From the NCBI GenBank assembly GCA_948099385.1, contig CANUEZ040000156.1, positions 2,976,001 through 3,040,000 on the forward strand: a DNA stretch of 64,000 bases. Reading direction: 5' to 3'. Made by a program: the position numbers and the translations under genes. The DNA is from Fasciola hepatica. Its lineage: Eukaryota > Platyhelminthes > Trematoda > Plagiorchiida > Fasciolidae. The notes below the pieces were generated by a model, which saw nothing but the letters and a program-made list of their open reading frames with translations, made no database searches and was not told where the DNA came from. Shown here in pieces: positions 11,511-24,589 of the stretch. How positions within the stretch are numbered: position 1 is the stretch's first letter; each line of letters opens with the position of its first letter.

Positions 11511-12339
11511 GCTTACCGGCAAAGCTTTATACACATGCCGCGCAACATTTGCCCTATTGCCCTCGTTTCTGAATCACGCGTTTCGTGCCTAACGTTGATT
11601 GAAAAGGTGAATTTGCGTCGGTAGCCGAAGTGGAAATTATTACCAGAGTGAAAATAACTGGCAGACGATGAATGTTATGTTATCCGAAAGTCAAAGTCAC
11701 TCTTCAGGGCCTAGGCGATCGACCTGCTCAAAGAGCTACCTGTTTAATACGACTGTCTCTGTCAGAAGCCTGTTGGGAAATACTGGGCGCCTGACGGTAT
11801 TTGACACTGATTGTATCAGGGTTGCCGCTGGTGATATTGCATGCAGAAACAACAAACGGACGACTAATGCTGTCGCGCACTTTATTAGCTTTTATTAAGT
11901 CTTCTTACTTTACTGCGGTCTACGGTATTTTCCGTAGTTTAACAGCCTTGCAACGCAGTTTAAGTCATTCGTCACCAGTGGATGAACTACGCGTGAAGAA
12001 ATAAATTATGCCATTTGTTTGGCCGAAGAAAAGAAACCACAAGTCTAAGAAGGCCTATAGCAGGAAGCATATGTAGTTGATGTGATACCATGACTGGATC
12101 GGCGGCAAAGTTCTTGTAATGAAAGATACCTATGCATCCTCCCAGATTGTCTCTGGTATTCTCACGAGTTTGTCTGTGCCCTTCCAACAAGACCATTACC
12201 GCGATTTTGAAGCGTGCTAAATAGCTTCTCAAATGGGTTGAAAATTGACCATAAAGAGTCACTTGAAACCAACGGTCAGTTGTCATGTCCTCATGCGCTA
12301 TTCGGTATGACACCGAAATCACATCACCTACACAACAAG
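11511..12339. other. Intron sequence, no element recognised
   Basis: A minus-strand frame of 111 codons (11987-12322) directly follows LINE A copy 3 in the reading direction, but it has no motif I recognise and may be LINE 3' flank. Confidence 0.5.
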
Positions 12340-14290
12340 CCTACTTAATCAAGTCTTGACGCAATGGTCTGGCCTGCACGTTATCATTTGCAGCCAACCT
12401 TAGGCCCAGTGAACAGAGCACGACGGGGAAGTCGATGGAGCAACATACCTAGCACATGCCCTAGCCAACGAAACCAGTGGAGTGATATAGTTGCAGCAAC
12501 TGGGTACACGGCACGCCCGGGTCCGTAGATGCGCATTCGAACTGTGGAACTGCCTAATCGCTGTTGCCACCAAACTCATGCGATACTAATCAGGCATGAA
12601 TAGTCGAACAGGGACAACTGGTCGACATCGGCCGCTTGAAAATGCCAGGTCTCACGAGCTCAAGGAGGCACACTACGTACAGCAGCGTTGTGCAACCTAC
12701 CTTTCAATCGGAGAGAGAGGTCACGCTGTCTTTACAGGTGACGTATATTGCAGAACGCTGGCCGAGCTTTCGCTGTTTCGTTGTTCACATTTCCCACTCG
12801 CCCATCAACAGTTATGCAGTATCCTAGGTAGAGTATTTTTCGACAGTTTCCAACCTATCAGTACCGAGGGTCAGTGAGGGGTACGTACCCCTGTCAGACT
12901 TGTAAAGGTACTCCATGCTTGGTGGGTGCAAAACACATCCGGTACTGCAATACGGATGACGCGAGGTTGTTCAGAACGCACTATGCCACAGCAGCATCAT
13001 CGCAAATCAATGCGACATTACCTGTATAGTTCAAGTCTAAAAGTCTGTTACCAGGTAGAAGCTCAACGACTTCATTCATTTGATTTCCTTGTGACTTTCA
13101 TAGGATACCATAGATTGCAAAATTGAACAGGAAGAGTGAGAGTGGGCAACCTTGACGCACGCAGCTTTCAACTGGAAGGTAAAATGACGACGAGCCATAT
13201 GCTTGTACTCGGCCTGAAGTTTAATGACATAATGATTGTACGATTGTGACATACTTATCGCACAGTCCCTGTCTGACGAGACAATACCAGAAAACCGTCC
13301 CACTACCGGAATCAAAAGCTGCTCGGATATTCAAGCACATGACTATCGTCGGTCTGCGATATACGTGGCGGAGCTCAAGTATTTGAAGGATGGTGAAAAT
13401 TCGGTCAAGCACCAGCGGTTGGGGTGAAAACCAAACCGATCTTCACGGATCTGTTGTTCGCGCACAGGGGACAATCCATGGAGGATTATTGAGGCTTACG
13501 GCTTTGACGCAAACGAAATCAAACTTATCCCGTGATGATTGGAACAGACGTTTCTAGCCCCTTTCAAGAATATAGGGATGATATATGCACAGTTCCATCT
13601 TTGTGGGACGTATTCGTTGAGTCCAATCTCGATAGACGCTACTGTGCGCTTTGGAGAGGGACATACCACCATCTTTGAAGAGGGCCGGAAGGAATTCGTC
13701 AGGACCGGGGGTTTTATCACGCTTGAGGAGGTGCAGCGCATGAACGACTTCTTTGATGGTTAGACGGTACAGACGGCTTCTTATTCCCCGTGGATCGGAT
13801 GAGTTGGAAAAGTCTTCGAGCACTGCCGGTGGTAGTAGCTTGTTTTATTTCGGTCGCACGCTTGGACCACAAATTCCCTGGGTCTCTATGCAAACTTCTA
13901 AACAATTTTTTTGTGGTTGGATGCGGGTACTGTGGGTTCTGCTTTCGGCAGGAATATTCCGGCAGCTGTCTAGCAATTTCAGAAAACCCGATGAAACCCA
14001 GTATGTAGTTGTATGCCGTGCAACTAATCTACAAGATGTGGTACTCAATACTTCCATAACGTCCTGGATGTGTTGCCATCGGTCTGAAAAATAGTATGTG
14101 ACTACTAAGCTGGGCAGTAAACTCATTTTGATCTCTCCCGGACTGAGGTCCAGAAAAGTTGGTTTACGTCTATCCGGTGACGGCAAACTTTAGACTTGGT
14201 GGAAAATCATACTATGAACTCGGCGCACACGAGGGCGTGATCATATACACTGTCAATCTGACCAACACGCCTCCATAATCAACGTAAATC
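12340..14290 (-). pseudogene. LINE A copy 3 (RTE-like), degenerate
   Basis: In minus-strand order it has: the end of the endonuclease (IDSVYDHALVCAEF near 14240); the linker LLDSCRNIPAESRTHSTR and SARRLFQLIRSTGNKKPSV (14000-13720); the reverse transcriptase start LKRDKTPGPDEFLPALFKDGG (13780-13700); IIPIFLKGARNVCSNHHGIS (13580-13500); and TIVMCLNIRAAFDS (13345-13300). The C-terminal block YLGYCITVDGRVG, then RHL..QRDLSLRLKGRLHNAAVRSV, follows at 12840-12640. The element is broken by numerous stops and frame changes. It is more diverged from copy 1 than copy 2 is, and its C-terminal part resembles the fragment near 23460-23720. Confidence 0.8.
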
Positions 14291-15339
14291 CCCACCCAAC
14301 AAGAACTTTCATAACTTTGTGTTATGAGAAAGAACTAAAAGTATGACTGTTGGATAAGCCTGATTGCAGGTTGAGTCTTGTCTGAGGTGAAGCAGTTCAA
14401 GTTATGCTGAGCGGAATTATATCATGTGATAATTTTACACCACTGAGAGTATTTCTCATTTTATACTCTGAAATTCCCGTACGCTTTCCGTCCCTCTAAT
14501 CGAATGCACACAAGTATACTGCAAAACCACAGGAATAGAAAAACGTAGTGTTTAGATTTACCCATCCACATTCGAGTTGACGACTGTCAAAAAGGTAGAC
14601 CAAATCACCTCATTTCAATCACTAGTCACATGATACTGACTGAAGACAACTGAGTGCAACATATAGCATAAAACGTTGAAGAGCACCCACTGACATACAA
14701 ACACGAACACAACCTATGAGTGATGGCTGATCCTCATACAACGGGATTATGAACCAATCATTGAGAAGCATAATGCGCGAGTTATCACAAAGTTTACCCG
14801 AACGATAACTGAAATTGTGTGGAACTGTGTAAGTGGTAGAAAAACCCAGAATAGCAATAATGCCTACGCGGGACAAAAATTGTCTAGTTTTAAAAAGCCT
14901 TGCTAAAAATGAATTAGTGCAGCTTCGTATACCTAAATGATCTAAATCCCAGTGTCAGGCTCACTGTCTCTGTCGTTGTGTGTGTGTGTGATTTATGTTC
15001 GTTTCTCAGACTGAAGGTATTCATATGTTACAGCCTGACACGTGTCCGGTCACCCACAGTAATTGTGTTCAATAAGACATGTGGTGGTTAGCCACGAATA
15101 AAGAAACGTCAGCTCTCCAACTAAGCAGTCGCGGGTGATCAGCCGTGAGTTCCTGAGGACGTGGCGGGTTTTCGTTCGACAACGAACTTCTCGCTATCAA
15201 ACGACCACAAAGGTCTCTAGACGGCATCGTGACGTGTGACTCGCAACCAAATAAGACCAAGGCCTCTCGCTTCTGTCTGAGTAGCTTAAGAAAGATTCAC
15301 GAAAGAACGAACGAAACGAGAACCGGTAACCGGTCCTTC
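14291..15339. other. Intron sequence with a short (GT)n run
   Basis: There is no recognised coding or repeat family. A GT run of about 14 bases sits near 14977-14990. Confidence 0.5.
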
Positions 15340-17837
15340 CCAAGGATACGTTGGGCCTTCTGAATCCTGATACGAAAGTGTACAAACCACCAGTGGTCAC
15401 CAATAAGACAAGGTGCTTTCCTCGTAAAAAAGTCGAATGGTACTGGGTATGCCATTTTGTACCCTATTCTCGTCTGTATTCATGGATTTTGTCTCTACGA
15501 CGCACATCGATCATGCTACGGCAACCCTGGTAAGCCACACACCGTTCCATTCCGGTGGCCGGTGACCCAGACACTAACTGGGAACCTTAACACCAGGTCA
15601 CGTGTACACAGCTTGTCGGAACGTGAAAACCTTTTCAGACACAGATAACCAGTACATCACCATGCGCGCTCTCCACAACTACAAGATCGATATAGTCTAT
15701 CTGGTCAAGTCAAACCTATCCAGCTCCGACACTCGACAAACATAAGTCGTTCATGTGGACGCATTCCACTGAACTTTTCATAGCGAGCCAATGAACAATT
15801 TTTGGTTGTAAGGGGTTGCAATCGCAATGAACTGCCGAGTACACAACGTCCTGGTCCCTCGAAGGTCAGTCTCCCCAAGGATAGATAGCGCAGTTCAGGG
15901 GTACTCCGTTTACCATAACCGTGATTGCGATCTGGGTCTCGACCCTACATGCTGAGTTAGATACCAAAGACGAGTTGTACAGCGACCTCCAGAAGTCAAT
16001 TCATAGAATCTCCAGGAGTGACATACCACCGACAGCAGGAGACTGGAACGTCCACACAGGCCCCGTCGATGAACGTGCATAACATATATTTGGAAAATTT
16101 GGCCCCGGTGAGCGATACGAAAATGGCGACCTCCTAGTTACATTTACAGATTGCAATAGACTGGTCGTTACCAACACTCGCTTCCAACATCTGAAGAAGC
16201 ACCAGCTGACTTGGCACTCCAACGAAAGTAGGACAGCACGCCAGATCGACTGCCTTTGTGAGATCTCCCCGGGCCTCTTCCGTCAAGAATTGGCCGGCTG
16301 ATCGCGACGTAGAAAAAGGAAACACCAGTGGCACCAAACCAGCCGCTGCTCAAAGGCTAAAGAGACGAGACTCCGCAATTCGCCTGATTTCCAGTCTTCG
16401 TCGGAAAACTACTCACTCTGAAGAACAACCGTAAACGGTACTGGTTTCAAACAGTGGATAAGACGGAGACTGCAGTCACTGTTGCAGATTTCGGGAAACC
16501 CTTCCAACTCGTACGCTCTGCCTCAATAAAAACGACACCATTAACTTCCTTGCTACGGGACGATAACGGCCATCACATACCAAGGAATAAGCAAAACCTC
16601 CGAAGATGAGTCGACCATTCCAGCGAGCTACTTAACCAACCTTTCACCAACCAAACTGTGTGGTGTCACTAGGAAAGGCCAAGCAATACGAAATTGATCA
16701 CGACCCAACAAGCCTACCAGAAATAGCTTCAGCCATCGAGAAAATGAAAAACGGGAAATCCTCAGCGAGGACAACATCTCACGTAAGATATCCAAGATGT
16801 TTGCTAACTCTGCTAGAGCCTCTGACTTTGCTATTCCGTCAAATTTGAGAAACCGGGTTTTTTTACTATGGGCTGGACAACCCTCATCCTACTCTCCAGG
16901 CCAAAAGGGGGGGGGGATTCCATCTGCGCAAACTACAGGAAAATTATCTCCATCGACATAGCGACTAATCCTTTTTCCACAGTTCTCCTAAACCACTTTG
17001 CTGCCACAAGAAACACGCGAACGCACCCCAACCAATGCGGCTTTCGTTGAAGAAGAGGTGTGTCGATCAACAATTAACGCTATGAATCCTCGAGCGCCGT
17101 TTCGAATTTCAACGAACAATCACAGCCTGCTTCATTAACTTTCGAGGTGCCTTTAATTCCGTCAACCGAGTCACTGGAGCATATTAGCTGACGGGATGCC
17201 CAAAAAGTACACAGAACTGCTGATGTTATACTATTCAGTAACGCGAGAGAGTATCCGCGAGCCTGGCGAAAAATCTAAAATTCTCGTAGGGGTCTGGCGC
17301 CCGTCAAGGCTGTCCATTGTCGCCATAGACTGGGTGACGGGTCGTGCCCTAACCGATTACCGGGGTATTCAACTGATCCAAAAGACTCGGATAACAGATT
17401 TTGATTTTTGGTGATACAGTCTTTCTGGGAGACGAACAGAACGGTCCACGACCGGTTGTCGGCCGTATTGAGTGCGAAGCTGGAACGGTAGCTGTTGAGA
17501 TAAACAGCACAGAAATAAAGATCCTCACGACCCAACGGGCTTCATCCACGAAAGCGGCCAAATCTTCCAACCAGTCCACGACACCGGGTTCCTTGGGTCT
17601 ACTATACAACCAAAAGACCATTGCGCAAGATGAGCATTCCTGCAATTTCGGAAACTACTGCAGTCCCGCAGTGAAATAAGCCTCCGCCAGAAACTGCGCA
17701 TTTACCGTGCCACTGTCCGTTCGGTTATCAGGTTCAGCTGTGAAACCCGGCCATTGATGGTACAGGATACAAAAAACCTAGACTCCTTCGATCACTGATG
17801 CTTCCAATGCAGAGAAAACCGGACAAAAAGAACGAAA
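15340..17837 (+). pseudogene. LINE B copy 1 (RTE-like), truncated at its 3' side
   Basis: The element starts with a leader that aligns with LINE B copy 2 (near 25160-25300: 'ttcatggattt', 'tgctacrgc', 'ctgggaacct'). It continues through endonuclease remnants (15590-16300) and reverse transcriptase pieces: ASAIEKMKNGKSSARTT at 16720-16790; RKIISIDIATNPFSTVLLNHF then RTHPNQCGFR at 16940-17050; MPKKYTELLMLYYSVTRESI near 17200; DWVTGRALTDYRGIQL near 17320; then EINSTEIKILTTQ at 17500. It stops in the conserved C-terminal block (LDSFDH at about 17787), where the right arm of the inverted repeat begins. A run of ten G at 16907-16916 shifts the frame. No 3' remainder of the element is found beyond 19598. 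Confidence 0.82.
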
Positions 17838-19250
17838 TCGCGAGGAGCGGCCTAGGTTTCGTTCCGGTCTTGAATACATCAACTAAATCTTCATCCTCCG
17901 ACAGCTACTAGAGCACCGTTGTACTTTGCAGACGCCGATGATAATCATGTTTCAAGACATTCGCGCGGCCTTTGACTCAGTCGATAGGAGAACACTATGA
18001 AACTGTTTGCTGAGAAACGGAGTACCTGATAAGTGTGTCAACTGTGAAGGAATTGTATTGCCATACCTCAGGTCGGGCTAGAGCCTACGGTCAGCGGAGT
18101 CCGGCGAGGTTGTTCTATATTCCCATTTCTTTTTGGCTTTGCCTTAGGGGGTGCTCTGCGAAATGTTTTTTCTGGTCTTCCGAACGGTGGCTTTGAACTT
18201 CTCTCAGAGGACAGCTTTTGACTTGGAGTATGCCAATGTTATCGTCTTTCTAAGTGATAATGCACAAGCAGTTCAACACATTGAACTGCTTGGCGATGGA
18301 GGTATCCAAATATGGCGTGTACTTTGTGGTTTTTAAGTGGAAAAACTGATAGGAGTCCGTGCATGCACTCAGCTTTTGTGGAGATCAGCTACAGTTGGTC
18401 GATAACTTTGAGTACCTTGGGAACTTGATTACAAACAAAGGTTGTGTTGTTTGAGATCGCATCACGAATAGCGAAAGCCAGAGCAACTTTCGCAAACTTG
18501 TAACACTTGTGGCGCTACCGTAACATCCGGTTCTTGCTTATGAGATGGGTGTGCGACGCCGCGGTTGGTAGTGATTTGCTTTACAGCTACGGGACCTGGT
18601 CACTCCGCGTTAAGGATGCTCGGCGTCTTTGTGTTTGACAACCAGTGTCTCCGAAGCATTGCTCACATCCGGTGGGAACGTCGTGTGAGTAATGACGGGG
18701 TTCGTTGTCGTATTTTAGGTGTGGATAGTTGCTCTCTGACTGAAGTAATCGCTCTACACCGCCTCCAATGGCTTTGTCATATTTTGCATGTACCTGCTCA
18801 TCGTCTATCTTTCCGTGCTCTATTCGCACATGCTGGGCAAGACTGGAAGAAGCGACGCGGTGGTCAGGTCATGACTTGGCGTAGGGGTACGAAGATGCTT
18901 TGGTTGGGGTTTCCCTCACCCTAGTTGGGGCCCAGTGGATGAGGATTTTCTTTCATTCGAGACGTTCAGAGACATGGCTCAGGATCGAAGTCAGTGGTGT
19001 GAATGCTTTACGGTCTGTCTGTTGAACCGTCGTGTTCCTTAAATACACAAGATGCCACGCAGACAAACAAGACGTGAAAAAATATAATGAGGTGTACGAT
19101 TAAAAAGCAAGAAGTTGCATCACACCATGTTCTTTTACTAAATGAATCATATACTCTGGTGTACTTTTCCCCCATTTTTTCGTTGTTGTTGTTGCATTGG
19201 CACTATACTTGATTTAAAACCCATGCAAATAAATACTCGAGACGCATCTG
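17838..19250 (+). pseudogene. LINE A copy 4: 5'-truncated duplicate of copy 1
   Basis: This is the plus-strand LINE A segment contained in the right arm. It begins at RPRFRSGLEYINQIF in the reverse transcriptase, includes FQDIRAAFDSVDRR, and ends after the C-terminal block VFDNQCLRSIAHIRWERRV. It carries the same internal stops as copy 1, so it was copied after that element had died, and it does not record independent retrotransposition of a live LINE. Confidence 0.85.
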
Positions 19251-19598
19251 CTTCTCTCTGATGAGTGTGTGTTATGTGAAGTTAAAGTTCGTAGCTGTTA
19301 TTGTCGACTTTTTGATGACGGAGACAACAACCCGAACTTCATAATCCGAATCACATAGGTTATTAATAGGTAAATGATGGTAATGATATCGGCAAATGCA
19401 AAGCTGGCTGGTAGCGAGTAATCTTTTCACCGTGGGGATTTCTAATGTTTCCTTTGCGAGTTTCATGGAAAGAAGTCATCAAACTGTCAAAACAATTGGC
19501 TGTTGCAAGTTTCCATAGTATAAACCGCTTTAATATGGATGTATGTGGCTAGATAATGAAAATCGATTTGTTGATTTTTATCGTTCCCTCAAAAGCTG
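17838..19598 (-). repeat. Right arm of the 1,761-bp near-perfect inverted repeat
   Basis: This is the reverse complement of 7294-9054 with at least three identical translated frames and one mismatch seen. Its inner edge cuts LINE B copy 1 abruptly, and the LINE A sequence starts in mid reverse transcriptase. Beyond the outer edge a further 25 or so bases of the two flanks still look weakly alike (attcca near 19611 and near 7281). Confidence 0.95.
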
Positions 19599-19829
19599 AT
19601 ACTTTCTGGAATCAGATGCATTGAGGCCTTTTGTGGATCGCTGCTTTAACTATCAGGATTATGGTGGCTGGTTTCCCTTACATTGTGAGTCATGAAAACA
19701 GACAGTCACCCATGCATTAGCTCTCTGGCTCGCTCTGTTCACTCGGAAAACAAACATGAACTCACCACACTCAATGACATTCGCGGAATGAACCATTATA
19801 TTGATTCTGTAAACCAATTTACCCAATTC
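19599..19829. other. Short unassigned intron stretch
   Basis: Sequence between the inverted-repeat arm and LINE C; part may be an eroded 5' end of LINE C. Confidence 0.4.
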
Positions 19830-22240
19830 TCCTCCCTGTTATTTTTTGACCGAAACTCAGACCTCCCCTGCATAAGATACCACCCAACTCCAATTTTCCA
19901 ACTATATTTTCTACTCCTCTTTTTCACCCAAAGCTGGTGGCTGTGCCCTTGCCCACCAGTCAGTCGCCACACCCAGAATCCAGAATGTTGACTGTTCCAG
20001 TCGTGACTTTCAGTTGATGTGGCTGAAGCGCTGACTGCCTCATTTTCATCACTATTTCTGTGTTGTTATCCGTTCACTCAACAGTGACGACCCATCGATC
20101 TTTGATTTCTTATCTTTGAACATTGAGCACTTGTTTGTTACGGATCCCAACTGCCATACAACCATCTTGGGAGATTCTATTGTTCACAATCAAGACCGCT
20201 TGATTCGCCCATCGGACACTTCGGTTCTGGGGTGCAAAGCCGAACATTTCGCCGTAATCAACAACCTGTGCCAATTTGCTGACCTCCCCATACGCACTCC
20301 CGATCGAGCTGGAGATCGTGCTTATACCCTGTCTTATTCCCATTTCTGTTCCTTCTCTGCTCTTCCTCCATGTGGCTCATCTGACCACTCATTTCCTGTT
20401 CCATCAATTTTGCTCGCCCCGATCCTCCACCTACCTCGAGGCACACATTTTGGCGCTACAGTCCAGCCAACAGAGATAGTTTTCGCGATTTTCCAGCCTC
20501 CTATCCTTCGAATGATTGGTGTTTTACTTCAGACGCTTCCATTCCCGTCTAACTTCACTGACATTGTCCTTCAAGGTATGCAACTTTTTATTCCTCACTT
20601 TCCCGAACTCGGTAAACCCGAATCCCCCGAGTGGTTCAACCACGCATGTGGTTGTGCTGTACGCTTGAAGTGTGCAACATTTCGCCGCTTGTGCTGCTCG
20701 CCCACTCCCGACTCCCATCGCCCCTTCGTACAGGCCAGAAACAGATGCTCGTCAACCATACAGAGATCCAAAGAACGCCTCGTCCGCTAAGAAGCCGAAC
20801 GCTTATACTCATCTGCTACCGGCAGCCGAACATTTTGGTCCCTTACCAAAGCAGTCTCCCGCAATTTTCGCCCTTTCAATTACCGTCCTATCTGTGATTT
20901 CTCTGATGATCTTTCTTATGAACCACACGAGAAAGCGGAGGTTTTCGCTTCCCGGTTTGCCTCCAACTCCACCTTGTCCATCTGTCCTACTCCTCCGGTT
21001 CCTTCTCTTTCCTGTCTCCTATTTTCAACCTCATATTAGTACTAGGAAGATTCGCCAAGTGCTGCATTCTCTAGATGTATGCAAACCACTCGATCCAGAC
21101 GGTATACCACCCACCGTCATTAAAATGTGAGCCCCTGAATTGGCCTTTCTCTAACGTCGTCGGGTTCTCGTCCGCTCTCTTATCATAGACGCCAAATTTC
21201 CTTAATAAGCGAACCATCTCCATCAGAATTGATGGGGTTCTGTCTCAGCCGTTTCCTGTGAATGCCGGGTTTCCCCAAGGTTCAGTACTTGTGCCCATCC
21301 TATTTCTTTTATTTATTTATTATCTCGGCTCTACTTCCAACCCAATCCATTCCTCTGTCGATGACGCCACCCTTCATTCTTCCCTTTCTTACCGCAATCC
21401 CGGCCATGCCAACACCAACATCGGTTGTAACTGCAGTGCAATCAGTGCATCTTTAGAGCCCGACCTCGAACACATCTCTTCCTGGAGCTTCCACAATCAC
21501 GTTGCATTCACTGCTTCCAAAACTTCCCTCCTCTCAGTTTTCTTGAAACACCATCCATTCTCCACTTATTTATCCTTTGACTCAACTGTGCTGACTTCCA
21601 CAGGTTCTGTTTCCCTCCTTGGCTTATTGATAACTTCTCTGTGTTCGTCCGCTTTCATATCTCAGCTCGCCTTTCGTGCTGCGTGCAAGGTTGGTTTTCT
21701 GTTTCGCTACAGACTCTTTGTCACACCAACTCACCTTCCACCATACAAAGCTCAAATCCGTCCCACACTTGAATACTGCAGCCAGGTGGGGCTGGAGCTT
21801 CGTCTACCTTCCTTTCTCTTCTTGATCGGGTTCAACGTAGGACCATCCGGCTGATCGACGACCGTTCTTGAACCTCGAGTCTGGAGTCATTAGCCCATTG
21901 TCGGGCTGTTGCTTCGTCATCCCTCTCCTACCAGAACTGCTTTGGATTTTGTTCTTCTGAGCTTGCTCCGGCAGATACCCTTCCCAAAACATTCACCGAC
22001 CACCACGTACCCAGGCAACTAGTCATCCTTATCAAGTTTCCATCACTAGATGTCGTACGTTTATCTCTCAACCTTCTTTCTTTCCCCGGACCTTTAGATT
22101 ATGGAACACTGCCTCCGTGCCTTCCCAGCCACCTACAACCTCTGCGTCTTCAAAAGCAGGATCAATAAACTGGTTCTAACGTGAATGTCCCCCCACAGCC
22201 CACTTTTACAGTATGTTTCCTGACTAATGGGTCTATCCCT
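19830..22240 (+). pseudogene. LINE C: Jockey-like endonuclease/reverse transcriptase, degenerate
   Basis: The endonuclease part (about 19930-20700) shows GGCALAHQS-like, FLSLNIEHLFVTDPNCHTTI followed by GDSIVH (the GDFNxH block, with the Asn-Phe core altered), TPDRAGDRAYTL, and GSSDHSF. Then come NPPSGSTTH/PEWFNHACGCAVRLK and VQARNRCSSTIQRSKERLVR (20740-20790), the typical linker of trematode Jockey-type LINEs. The reverse transcriptase part has KIRQVLHSLDVCKPLDPDGIP at 21050-21110, then FPQGSVLVPILFLLFI at 21270-21310 and SVDDATLH in place of FADDxTLH near 21355-21380. AQIRPTLEYCSQV follows near 21750. Several stops and frame changes interrupt it. The 3' end is placed near 22240 by loss of coding resemblance. 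Confidence 0.82.
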
Positions 22241-22739
22241 TGTGTTGTAATTCACTTTAAGTGTAAAAAACCGGTGTTGCACGCTTAGATTGTGAAAGAT
22301 GATTCTACGATCGTTTCGGACAGTTTCCCTGAAGCCTCAAGGCTAAGTTTTCGGTTTCTCTCATCATTCTGCTTGTGAAGTTCACCGAGTACATCCTCGT
22401 TCATTTGTCCCTACGCATGCCTGGTCATTGCTTTCAAAAACCGCTTTCAGCCTTCATTCACATTCGCAGCCTGAACAGCAGCGCCGATTTTTTTATACCA
22501 CTTCCAACATCGTTTTTTACCCTGGCCCTATTCTTGACAGAAACGTCAGACACCACTTTATCATTATCATTATTGTCCATCAAGATAAACTGAAAAGAAC
22601 CTCAATGAACGTTGTTTTGCTGTTCACTTCTATAAACGAAGAATGAAGCCTTTCGGAAGAGAGCTATAAAGAAGGAAGGAAATCAAATGAAAGCCAATCT
22701 GGTTACGGGACATGGTCCGACCGTGTTCAGTTAAGTTCA
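22241..22739. other. Intron sequence, no element recognised
   Basis: Only short frames without motifs. A frame change of pyrimidine-rich sequence at 22540-22580 gives runs of Ile and Ser codons with no meaning that I can see. Confidence 0.45.
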
Positions 22740-23720
22740 GTTTATTTAACCATTAACCTCGCCCTTAGTGCTCTGGTTTTGATTGCCACCTCGCAGCATA
22801 GTCAAGATGATGGCAGAATGGCCAGAACCACAAAGTGGAAAATAAACGAAGACAAAGTAAAAAGCAGGAATCCCAAAGACAGAAGGATCCCAAATGCAAC
22901 TGCGCCACTGGTCACGGCACCTGACCATATCACTTAATGTATCCACCCACCTGAGAGGCGGATCTCGTGTACTTCAACCCTGAAGTCTAACGCATCCTAC
23001 TTCGCCAAGTTCATTCGTTAGGCTTTACAAAACTTTCTTCCACGTTATGGACTGACTACCGCGACCTACCTTCCAACCACTTCCTGTCCCGGAGAATACC
23101 GCACGCCAAGGAAGTCTATCGATGGGAAAGCGTAACACGTTCCAGTCATCTTAACCTGTTTAGATTCAGTACCTATCCTGGTAACTGACCACCAGATCCC
23201 AACACCCTACACCATGTGGTATCAAGCAAGACATAAACTAGTAAAGAAGTTTGGGAAAAACCTGGGATTGAAACGCAAGCCCTCGTAACTACTGCCGCTG
23301 GCCACAGCTCTGTGCCATACCAGAAAAGATCATCAACCAAGCGGTTCGAATCAAGGTCTTCGACCATGAGGGTCTGAAGAACTAACAGGGGCCAGCTTCG
23401 AACTCAATCTTCTTGTCACATTATTGATTTGCCTTCACGTAACCTTTTCCATTACACCCAAGGCTTAGCTGAATGAGGAACACGTGGGAGTCGATGGAGT
23501 GGCATTTATAACACGTGCTCTAGTCAACGAAACTGGGCTGATAGCGAGATACTTATTGAGTGAATGGCACATCCACCTAAGAAAACGAGTGTACGGACAG
23601 TGGGTCGCTCATTCAATATTACCACTAAACTTGGTCGTTTTAGTTGAAGAATGTCAATCACGTTTTCACAAGCAGCAAGACCGTCCCCTCACTGTCACTT
23701 GAGTGTACCTTTTGAAAAAA
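22740..23720 (-). pseudogene. RTE-like LINE 3' fragment(s)
   Basis: On the minus strand the C-terminal block of an RTE element is readable: EHVLRFPIDRLPWRAVFSG and GSGWKVGRGSQSITW near 23130-23050, then STRDPPLRWVDTLSDMVRC and DQWRSCIW near 22965-22890. The last corresponds to the 'LDTLxDMAQNRSQWRS' ending of this clade. The sequence at 23460-23620 also resembles LINE A copy 3 near 12410-12490, so two overlapping or tandem fragments may be present. Confidence 0.7.
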
Positions 23721-24589
23721 GAAAGGGACACTCAGGTTACTGTCAACTGTAAACTAAAACAAGCAGATGAACAATATTTTTTGCAGCATAGGCATATGAA
23801 ATATTAAATGCTATAACCAATAATTGGCATCCTAAAATAATAATTACGCATTTGCACTTCACATAAAACTGATATGCGTATTTTTTTTATCTGACATTAT
23901 TTTTCAAGTAAATTTCAGAACTGGCCGATGGTGTTTTTTGAAAAGTTATTGAATTCATGATCTTATAAAAATTTCTTGGATCAAATCACTAGATATTAGG
24001 GTATTTGAGAGTTTTGTTCAACCGTCCCCTAAGGAACACTCAGATGTCGGTCGTGTCCCCTAGTGCTGTTCGGGTTTCTCTAAAGGACTAAATACTAACA
24101 CGTTTTCGTGATTGACACATTCAAAAGTTTGATATTTAACCCGTAAATGAATACAAGAAGTAAATAACATACGCTAATAATACTGATAAGATTTTACCAA
24201 CAGATTCAGGCCTAATCCTTGTGCGTAGACTGAACATATTCGCTAAATCGGCAGCAATGTACAAGGATTACCGGATTCCAACCAGTTTATACTTCCTCTA
24301 CCAGTCGTTTAACTATTTGTCCGGAACTTCGGTTTATCGTGAGGCTTTAAATTGACTTGGTTTGATAGCTTGAACGCTTCTATGAACTAAAGAGGTAATG
24401 AAGAGAGACTTCCCTCAGCCAAAAATGAAATCATAGCTGAAATCAGTGGGTGGAGGCTAGACAAAGTCCAGTATCGTTGAACCAGTTAGCAGACAATATA
24501 TGGTTTTGCATAGTCAACGAATGTGCCCCTGGAAAGACTAGTCCAGTAGACATACATGGAACGGCAGTTTACAGGTTAAAAGATTCTAC
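23721..24589. other. AT-rich intron stretch, no element recognised
   Basis: This part is noticeably AT-rich and free of the LINE motifs found around it. No frame is worth annotating. Confidence 0.5.

Noticed and set aside
18587..18829. 80-codon frame found identically in both inverted-repeat arms, and the 64-codon frame in the arm ends
   Set aside because: Identity reflects the recent duplication of the DNA; the first is antisense to LINE A and the second has no motif.
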